This document shows, piece by piece, positions 58,056-64,000 of a stretch of DNA of 64,000 bases. The stretch spans positions 1,031,501 through 1,095,500 of the forward strand of contig NZ_CP095061.1 of the NCBI RefSeq assembly GCF_022921055.1, in the 5' to 3' direction. The position numbers and the translations under genes were made by a program. Position 1 is the stretch's first letter. Every line of letters starts with the position of its first letter. The notes beneath the pieces were generated by a model. It was not told where the DNA came from, did not search any database, and worked only from the letters and a program-made list of their open reading frames with translations. This stretch comes from Hymenobacter volaticus (lineage in GTDB: Bacteria; Bacteroidota; Bacteroidia; Cytophagales; Hymenobacteraceae).

Positions 58056-58062
58056 TCGAGGG

Positions 58063-58884
58063 ATGGTAGCCGTTTGTTTAAATGGTCGACTTGGTAATCA
58101 ATTATTCCAGTATGCTTTCGCTGTATCTTTAAGTAGAAAGTATAAAACTTTTTATGTAATTGATGATAGTTGCGCTTTTGATAGTGTTAGAAAATATTTT
58201 TTTGCGATTAGTATTACTGACGGTAAGTACTTGCGTAAAATTTTTAAAAGAATATTCGCTAAACAACTTAAAGTAATAAGGCAAACGGGATTCGAAGATG
58301 CCGATAAAGTGCCTGTCTTTCTTGACAACGCATATTATGATGGTTATTTTCAGTCTATTCAGTATATTGAAAATATAAAGTATGAATTGTCTAATATTTT
58401 TAGAATAAAGCCTGAGTTTGAGAAACTATTCCTTGATAAATATTCCTTCATATTTGAAAATATAAACGAAAAAGTCGTTGTATTACATTATCGAATAGGA
58501 GACTACGCAGTATGGGGTAATGAGTTGTTGGGAGGAACTAATCTAGTTCTACCTGAAGTATATTATGAAAATGCTTTAAAACTGATACCAAATATAAACT
58601 CTTGCAAGGTTGTTTTGGTAACAGATGATGCAAAAGCTGTTCAGGATAAATTATCATTCATACAAAATAAAATAATTGTATCAGATCAGGAAATTATAGA
58701 TTTTCAAATATTAATGCATGCGGATAAATTGATAATTTCTAACAGTACATTTGCTTGGTGGGCAGCCGCATTGAATCAAAAAAAAACGCAGGTATTTGCG
58801 CCTGAATTTTGGATAGGTTTCAAAGTTAAAAAAGAATATCCTATTGGAATTATAAGCAGTAACTTTGTGAAAGTTTCTTTTTAA
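58063..58884 (+). CDS. GT11 fucosyltransferase (alpha-1,2 type)
   Basis: A 273-residue family 11 glycosyltransferase that uses GDP-fucose. The start MVAVCLNGRLGNQLFQYAFA has the family's N-terminal signature, and the nucleotide-sugar motif HYRIGDY (142-148) has the Arg but I instead of the second Arg of the canonical HxRRxD. Near the C-terminus ISNSTFAWWAAALN is the third conserved region. It starts seven bases after wzt and is the first gene of the AT-rich segment. It links directly to fcl upstream, which makes its donor. Confidence 0.9.
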   Translation: MVAVCLNGRLGNQLFQYAFAVSLSRKYKTFYVIDDSCAFDSVRKYFFAISITDGKYLRKIFKRIFAKQLKVIRQTGFEDADKVPVFLDNAYYDGYFQSIQYIENIKYELSNIFRIKPEFEKLFLDKYSFIFENINEKVVVLHYRIGDYAVWGNELLGGTNLVLPEVYYENALKLIPNINSCKVVLVTDDAKAVQDKLSFIQNKIIVSDQEIIDFQILMHADKLIISNSTFAWWAAALNQKKTQVFAPEFWIGFKVKKEYPIGIISSNFVKVSF

Positions 58885-58915
58885 TTTCAAACGGGTCAAA
58901 AAATATATTTCGCAT

Positions 58916-59833
58916 ATGCTTGACACTCCGGTTCTTTTTACGGTATTCAATCGGTATGATACTGCAAAGAGAGTATTTGAAGCAATCCGTGCCGCTAAAC
59001 CGCGCCAGCTCTTTGTGGCAGCTGATGGGCCACGACTTCATAAAGAGGGTGAAGAAGCAAAGTGCCAAGCAGTGAGGGAATTAATATTGAGTGGAATAGA
59101 TTGGGAGTGCGAAGTATATACTCTATTAAGAAATGAGAACTTAGGTACTGGCAAAGCAATAAGTGAAGCAATAACATGGTTTTTTTCTCATGTTGATAAA
59201 GGTATTATATTAGAAGATGATTGCTTGCCTGAAAGTACTTTCTTTGATTTTGCTGCGAAAATGCTTGATTATTACGAAAGTGTAGATCAAGTAATGCATA
59301 TATCTGGTAGTAGTTTGCAGTGTGGTATAAAGAGGGGATCTGCAAGCTATTACCTTTCTAGAATGTCATCTATTTGGGGGTGGGCCACTTGGAAAAGATC
59401 TTGGGAGAAATATTCATATAGTTTCTTCTCCGATAGTGAGAGTACAATTGTTGAAGTATTAGAGAAGGTTTTAAAAAATGAGGAGGATGTAGCTTATTTT
59501 TTAAACGAGTTTAAAAAAGTAAAAGGTGGCGTAATTGATACATGGGATTACCAATGGTTTTACTCTTTATTAAAATTTAATGCTGTATGTGTTACTCCTC
59601 AATATAATTTGATTCAAAATTTAGGGTTCAACTCAGATGGAACACATACTTTTTTTGCGCCCTATTGGTATAAATATTTAGTAAATAAGCCTATTAATAA
59701 TATAATTTATCTTAAGCATTCTGATATCGATGAGAAAGCAGATTCATTTTATATGTCACTAGCGATGGGTAGAAGAACATTAGAGACTAGTTATGTAAAA
59801 TTTTTGTATCGACTAAAGGAATTAGTAAAATGA
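58916..59833 (+). CDS. putative glycosyltransferase (GT-A, HlpA-like)
   Basis: A 305-residue protein with the pattern of the nucleotide-diphospho-sugar transferases often labelled hemolytic protein HlpA-like: MLDTPVLFTVFNRYDTAKRVFEAI, FVAADGPR, GIILEDDCLPES (acidic motif), then SGSSLQCG and the WGWATWKRSWEKY segment. It probably transfers a sugar to the growing glycan; donor and acceptor unknown. It follows GT11 by 31 bp within the AT-rich block. AT-ended codons dominate. Confidence 0.75.
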   Translation: MLDTPVLFTVFNRYDTAKRVFEAIRAAKPRQLFVAADGPRLHKEGEEAKCQAVRELILSGIDWECEVYTLLRNENLGTGKAISEAITWFFSHVDKGIILEDDCLPESTFFDFAAKMLDYYESVDQVMHISGSSLQCGIKRGSASYYLSRMSSIWGWATWKRSWEKYSYSFFSDSESTIVEVLEKVLKNEEDVAYFLNEFKKVKGGVIDTWDYQWFYSLLKFNAVCVTPQYNLIQNLGFNSDGTHTFFAPYWYKYLVNKPINNIIYLKHSDIDEKADSFYMSLAMGRRTLETSYVKFLYRLKELVK

Positions 59834-59885
59834 TAATTACGCAGTATATAAAAATTAAGAGTCTAAATTTTGCGATGTAATTTGT

Positions 59886-60506
59886 ATGAAGCCTCTGATA
59901 AAAAAAGTGATTCGTAGAGTCTTAGGATATGGTACTTCGAATCCTACGGTTGATTTGAGTAGGTTTTATAAAGTAAGTACTGGAACACAATTTGATGCGA
60001 ATAGAAGCTTAGAGATACGAAATAAATCTCTTACCCGCTTATTTCTAGAAATAGGACAGGATTGTATTATTAATAATCAGTTTATATTCGAAAATGGAAA
60101 AGGATTTATTAAAGTAGGAAATAGAACTTCAATTGGCAGCAATACGATGGTCATTTGTACAGATCGGGTTGAAATCGGGAATGACGTTTTACTATCGTGG
60201 GGGTGCACTATATTAGATAATAATGCTCATTCTACTAATTGGTACGAGCGTAAAAATGATGTGTTAGATTGGAAGAGGGGTTTAGATGAAAATAAGATAG
60301 GCACTTATAAAGATTGGAGCGTTGTCAAAACTGCTCCAGTAATAATAAAGGATAAAGCTTGGATTGGTTTTAACGTTATCATTTTAAAAGGAGTTACAAT
60401 TGGCGAAGGTGCGATTGTTGGTGCCGGAAGTGTTGTTACAAAAGATGTTCCTGATTTTGCGATAGTGGCAGGTAATCCTGCTAAATTTATAAAATACGTT
60501 AGTTGA
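59886..60506 (+). CDS. hexapeptide-repeat O-acetyltransferase
   Basis: A 206-residue left-handed beta-helix acyltransferase. Hexapeptide turns run from about residue 55 ([52 protein letters not shown]) to [33 protein letters not shown]; the DNNAHS histidine is the usual catalytic one. It likely O-acetylates a sugar of the glycan using acetyl-CoA. The preceding gene is 52 bp upstream; the next 46 bp downstream. Confidence 0.85.
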   Translation: MKPLIKKVIRRVLGYGTSNPTVDLSRFYKVSTGTQFDANRSLEIRNKSLTRLFLEIGQDCIINNQFIFENGKGFIKVGNRTSIGSNTMVICTDRVEIGNDVLLSWGCTILDNNAHSTNWYERKNDVLDWKRGLDENKIGTYKDWSVVKTAPVIIKDKAWIGFNVIILKGVTIGEGAIVGAGSVVTKDVPDFAIVAGNPAKFIKYVS

Positions 60507-60552
60507 ATAAAGTTTTGTCTACTGAGTCATTTGACCTTTAAATTTTAAGATC

Positions 60553-61338
60553 ATGGATTGCAATATCTGTAAGAGTAATTCGATGTTTTCATTTCGATGC
60601 GAAGTATTGAACAAATATCAAGTGAGCTACTACAAATGTTCAGTTTGTGACTTCATACAAACCGAGTTGCCTTATTGGTTAAATGAAGCGTATTCTTCTG
60701 CAATCACATCTCTGGATATTGGCTTGATTCACAGAAATATTCAGATCGCTCCCATATTACAAGTTTTAATCAAATCATTGTATAATAAAGATGCAAGATT
60801 TATTGATTATGGCGGCGGTTATGGAATGCTAGTTCGTATGATGCGTGATAGAGGATTTGATTTTTATAGACAGGATATCTACTGCGAAAATTTATTCTCA
60901 AAGAATTTCGATGTAGATGAAGACTTGAAGAATAAAAGTGGATTTGAGCTACTTACAGCGTTTGAGGTGTTTGAGCATCTCCCTGATCCAATCAAAGAGT
61001 TGGAAATAATGCTTTCCTACAGCTCTGATATATTTTTCAGTACATCAATTTATCCAAAGGATGCTAATTTATTGAAATGGTGGTATTTGATACCTGAAAC
61101 CGGCCAGCACGTTTCTTTGTACTCTGAAGAATCTCTTAAGTATCTGGCTAGTAAATACAATTTGAATTATTATTGCTTCAACAATATTTACCACTTATTT
61201 ACAAAGAAAGTAATATCAAATGCTGCTTTTAAAAGAGTGTTTAATAGATGGAATCAGAAGATAGTTAATCGTATCAAGCCAAACCCAGCTTCTTTGTTGG
61301 ACAAGGATTTTAATAAAATATCAGGCACTAAAATGTAA
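60553..61338 (+). CDS. SAM-dependent methyltransferase with N-terminal zinc motif
   Basis: A 261-residue class I methyltransferase. The N-terminus has two CxxC pairs (Cys3/Cys6 and Cys29/Cys32), a zinc finger as in sugar C- or O-methyltransferases such as TylF/NovU relatives. The SAM-binding motif is RFIDYGGGYGMLVRMM, and the later ETGQHVSLYSEESLKYLA resembles the C-terminal region of that group. It could methylate a sugar nucleotide or the glycan's end. Its stop is directly followed by the next gene's ATG. Confidence 0.82.
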   Translation: MDCNICKSNSMFSFRCEVLNKYQVSYYKCSVCDFIQTELPYWLNEAYSSAITSLDIGLIHRNIQIAPILQVLIKSLYNKDARFIDYGGGYGMLVRMMRDRGFDFYRQDIYCENLFSKNFDVDEDLKNKSGFELLTAFEVFEHLPDPIKELEIMLSYSSDIFFSTSIYPKDANLLKWWYLIPETGQHVSLYSEESLKYLASKYNLNYYCFNNIYHLFTKKVISNAAFKRVFNRWNQKIVNRIKPNPASLLDKDFNKISGTKM

Positions 61339-62307
61339 ATGCTAAGTGCCATGAAAAGAGTTTTAATTACAGGTTTTACAGGTTTTGTGAGCGAGTATCT
61401 CCTTGATTTGCTGAATGAATCCAACGAGCCATACGAAATCATTGGTTTATCTCGCTCTTATAATTTTAATTCAAAACTAAGAAAAAACTTAAACGTTAGA
61501 ATTGTAAAGATAGATTTAAACGATAGAGAACATCTAAAGGAGGTTCTGTACCTTACTCATCCTGACTATATATTTCACTTAGCATCAGATAGTAGCGTTT
61601 CGTACAGCTGGACCAAGCCAATTGAGAGTTTTCAAAACAATACCAATATTTTCTTAAATCTTGTTGAAAGTGTGCGACTTCTGAATTTGCAATGCAAAAT
61701 TTTGTCTGTAGGTTCATCAGAAGAATATGGTTTAGTCAAAGAAGCTGATCTTCCTTTAACTGAACAGTCACCTCTCAATCCAGTGAGCCCTTATGCGGTT
61801 GCACGTGTTTCCCAGGAATTACTGAGTAATATATACTGCAAGGGATATAATATGGATATTATAATGACTAGATCATTTAACCATATTGGACCAGGCCAAA
61901 AAGAAAACTTTGTTATATCATCTTTTGCAAAGCAAATTATGATGTACAAAAAAGGTATTTCAAGCAATATGAGTGTTGGAAATATTAATATAATACGTGA
62001 CTTTTTAGATGTTAGGGATGTTGTAAAAGCATATATGCTTTTAATGGAGAAAGGCGAAAGTGGCCAGATTTATAATATATGCAGTGGTCAAGGTAATTCT
62101 TTAGTTAAGATAATTGATACAATGATGTCCATTGCTAAGGTAAAATTTGACTACACTATCGATAGCTCCTTAATAAGGCCATCTGATAATCCAGTTATTA
62201 TTGGATCGAACAAGAAGATAGTTGAACAGATTGGTTGGCTTCCGGAGTATTCAATTAATGACAGCCTCACTGATATGTTACAGTACTGGGAAAGCAAGCT
62301 CAAATAA
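61339..62307 (+). CDS. NAD-dependent epimerase/dehydratase, RMD-like
   Basis: A 322-residue extended SDR (318 if the second ATG, 61351, is used). N-terminal MKRVLITGFTGFVSEYLL; SVGSSEEYG supplies the catalytic serine; SPYAVARVSQELL is the Tyr motif, where the usual lysine of YxxxK is arginine; and TRSFNHIGPGQ is characteristic of GDP-6-deoxy-D-mannose (GDP-rhamnose) reductases. It could reduce GDP-4-keto-6-deoxymannose to GDP-D-rhamnose, which would compete with Fcl for one precursor. The exact reaction is inferred from family. It begins one base after the methyltransferase stop codon. Confidence 0.8.
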   Translation: MLSAMKRVLITGFTGFVSEYLLDLLNESNEPYEIIGLSRSYNFNSKLRKNLNVRIVKIDLNDREHLKEVLYLTHPDYIFHLASDSSVSYSWTKPIESFQNNTNIFLNLVESVRLLNLQCKILSVGSSEEYGLVKEADLPLTEQSPLNPVSPYAVARVSQELLSNIYCKGYNMDIIMTRSFNHIGPGQKENFVISSFAKQIMMYKKGISSNMSVGNINIIRDFLDVRDVVKAYMLLMEKGESGQIYNICSGQGNSLVKIIDTMMSIAKVKFDYTIDSSLIRPSDNPVIIGSNKKIVEQIGWLPEYSINDSLTDMLQYWESKLK

Positions 62308-62311
62308 AACC

Positions 62312-63412
62312 ATGAAAATACTTTACGATCATCAGATTTTTGCTTTGCAGAAATTTGGAGGAATAAGTCGTTATTTCAATGAAATAATGAAATTGGAAAA
62401 TGATAATTTTAAAGTATGTAGTATTGACCCTGTGCTTTTCAGGCAAAACGAGGTGCACAATAAACAAGATTTTTTTTCTAGAGGTGAAAGGTTCGTTAAA
62501 AGAAAGTTAGGCGTTTTAAATTCTACAGAAGTTCCTGCTTTTCCCTCTGAAGCAAAAGCTGTATTTGCCAAAGAGGATTACGATATTTTTCATCCCACTT
62601 ATTACGATCCATATTTTCTTGGTATGAACTCAAAACCATTTGTTTTGACTGTATATGACATGATTCACGAAATCTACAAAGAATATTTTCCGGCGTATGA
62701 TATGGACTCGTCAAATAAACGCAATTTATGTGTCAAGGCAGAAAGGATAATTGCTATTTCGCACAAGACAAAAGAAGATTTAATAGATATATTTAATATA
62801 CCAGAAGAGAAAATATCTGTAACTCATCTGGCATCTGATTTTGATAAGTATGAAGCTTCAACAATTGATATTGCTCATGATTTAAAGAAGTATATATTGT
62901 TTGTAGGGAATAGAGGTTTGTATAAAAACTTTTATTTCACAATGATAGCGTTGTCTGAAGTTCTAAAATCAGATTTGAATCTCCAAGTACTTTGTACTGG
63001 TCATGCATTTACTTCTGCTGAAATAAATTTTTTTAAAGATCTAGGCATTGAAAAGCAAGTGTTGAATGCATTCCTCAGAAGTGACAATGACCTAGCATGG
63101 GCATATAAGAACGCTGCTATGTTCATTTTTCCATCGTTATACGAAGGATTTGGGTTGCCGATTTTAGAGGCTTTCGCTAGCAACTGCCCTGTAGTCACCA
63201 GCAACGGAGGATCTTTACCAGAAGTGGCAGGAGATGCCGCTCTATATTTTGAACCAAAGAACCTTGTCCAAATTAGAGATGCTGTAACAACAGTGCTTTA
63301 TAATAGAAGTGTTCAGAAGGATCTTATTGACAAGGGCCAAAAGCGCTACAAAGAGTTCAGTTGGGATAAGTGCCGTTCCGAAACGAGACAAATTTATAGT
63401 AGTCTATTGTAG
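62312..63412 (+). CDS. GT4 glycosyltransferase
   Basis: A 366-residue GT-B family 4 enzyme beginning MKILYDHQIFALQKFGGISRYFNEI at the ATG 62312 (the frame is open from 62222 but overlaps the previous gene). The C-terminal domain has VGNRGLYKNF and the E-x7-E donor motif in PSLYEGFGLPILEAFASNCPVVTSNGG. It transfers a sugar, often mannose or rhamnose, from an NDP-sugar with retention. The last gene of the AT-rich segment. Confidence 0.9.
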   Translation: MKILYDHQIFALQKFGGISRYFNEIMKLENDNFKVCSIDPVLFRQNEVHNKQDFFSRGERFVKRKLGVLNSTEVPAFPSEAKAVFAKEDYDIFHPTYYDPYFLGMNSKPFVLTVYDMIHEIYKEYFPAYDMDSSNKRNLCVKAERIIAISHKTKEDLIDIFNIPEEKISVTHLASDFDKYEASTIDIAHDLKKYILFVGNRGLYKNFYFTMIALSEVLKSDLNLQVLCTGHAFTSAEINFFKDLGIEKQVLNAFLRSDNDLAWAYKNAAMFIFPSLYEGFGLPILEAFASNCPVVTSNGGSLPEVAGDAALYFEPKNLVQIRDAVTTVLYNRSVQKDLIDKGQKRYKEFSWDKCRSETRQIYSSLL

Positions 63413-63473
63413 AGGGTTTTGCCTTACTGATCTTGAGCTCCACTAAGCACCTGAGTTAAGTTGATTTACAGTT

Positions 63474-64000
63474 ATGAACCCAGACACACGCAATTGGCCT
63501 TGGTTGCTGAAATCAGGTTTAACTCCAATAAATCATATTAGTGATGAGCGGTACCCTAAAATATCCATCATTACTCCTAGCTATAATCAGGGGCAGTACT
63601 TAGAGGAAACCATTCACTCTGTTATACTTCAGAATTACCCAAATTACGAGCTGCTCATCATCGATGCGGGTAGTACGGATACTACTCTTGATGTAATTCG
63701 AAAATACGAGCCTTGGATAACCCACTGGGTAAGCGAGCCAGACCGGGGCCAAAGCCACGCCATTCAGAAAGGCTTAGCTCTCGCCACCGGCGACATCATC
63801 AATTGGATCAACAGCGACGACTTAGTGGCGCCTGGTGCATTTCACCGGATTGCTACAGAGTTCAACCTGGAGAAGTATGATGTGATTTGCGGCAAGTGCG
63901 ACTACTTCCTCGATAGCTTAGACCAGTTGGATCTTCGCGATATGCGTATGGGGCTAGGTCCCACGGTAGGTGATACGCTCGCTTGGCCCAAAATCAATCA
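63474..64000 (+). CDS. GT2 glycosyltransferase, truncated by the window end
   Basis: The frame opens at 63474 with MNPDTRNWPWLLKSG and is open to the right edge (175 codons), so the C-terminus is missing. It has the family 2 pattern: ISIITPSYNQGQYLEETIHSVI, IDAGSTDTTLDVI, a WVSEPDRGQSHA stretch and INSDD metal motif. The base composition returns to GC-rich after the first 150 bases. It continues the polysaccharide locus. Confidence 0.88.
   Translation, partial: MNPDTRNWPWLLKSGLTPINHISDERYPKISIITPSYNQGQYLEETIHSVILQNYPNYELLIIDAGSTDTTLDVIRKYEPWITHWVSEPDRGQSHAIQKGLALATGDIINWINSDDLVAPGAFHRIATEFNLEKYDVICGKCDYFLDSLDQLDLRDMRMGLGPTVGDTLAWPKIN

Larger units (their letters stand above)
58056..63420 (+). 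other. AT-rich segment of the polysaccharide locus
   Basis: By eye, the base composition falls sharply after the wzt stop (58055) to a clearly AT-rich, A/T-ended codon usage and recovers after about 63420. It holds six complete genes (fucosyltransferase to GT4). Unlike the GC-rich rest, it has no homopolymer frameshift. This mosaic indicates recent acquisition of the serotype-specific part. Confidence 0.8.

Overview
The window looks like chromosome from a GC-rich Bacteroidota, most likely a Hymenobacter-type member of the Cytophagales. The evidence is a SusC/SusD pair, two Oar-like TonB-dependent receptors, Bacteroidota-type promoters (TTG, 19 nt, TAnnTTTG), few useful Shine-Dalgarno sequences and many lipobox-bearing lipoproteins. 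The genus is inferred from overall character, not from a marker gene.

Layout. (1) 1-9830: mixed housekeeping and envelope genes: a partial NERD-like protein, a serpin lipoprotein, an ABC exporter, an SH3b-like exported protein, an acetyltransferase, a DUF4136 lipoprotein, a barrel-like lipoprotein and an MJ1255-type glycosyltransferase. (2) 9958-18169: a nutrient-uptake locus of carboxylesterase, SusD and SusC on the minus strand, with a divergent Nudix/winged-helix regulator. (3) 18223-28494: a minus-strand phenylacetate catabolism cluster: enoyl-CoA hydratase, paaZ, paaH, paaG, paaDCBA, paaE and a TetR regulator. Phenylacetate is activated elsewhere, since no paaK is present. PaaABCDE makes the ring epoxide, PaaG isomerises it, PaaZ opens and oxidises the ring, and the hydratase and PaaH carry out the beta-oxidation steps. 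Two matching palindromes, before paaA and before the TetR gene, are probably the TetR operators. (4) 28710-38400: a GlcD-like FAD oxidase, an NlpC/P60 lipoprotein, two tandem paralogous Oar-like receptors and a small lipoprotein. (5) 38647-44016: tRNA-Ala(GGC), cysK and cysE, a cupin, a HEAT-repeat/cyclophilin fusion lipoprotein and an acyl-CoA-binding protein. (6) 44143-64000: a surface-polysaccharide locus (plus strand) with an AsnB-type amidotransferase, UDP-glucose dehydrogenase, UDP-glucuronate decarboxylase, 3-amino-sugar genes (ketoisomerase, acyltransferase, aminotransferase), GDP-fucose synthase, Wzm/Wzt exporter, fucosyltransferase, several other glycosyltransferases, an O-acetyltransferase, a methyltransferase and an RMD-like reductase. 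Its part from about 58060 to 63420 is clearly AT-rich and looks horizontally acquired.

Two window-wide observations matter. First, 14 genes are broken by 19 frameshifts. Each is repaired by adding one G or C to a G/C run of 3-5 bases, and none lies in the AT-rich segment. This is almost certainly systematic undercalling of homopolymers, so these genes are annotated as whole genes with the repair point given. Second, a family of about 95-bp palindromic repeats occurs five times, four of them inside the phenylacetate cluster.
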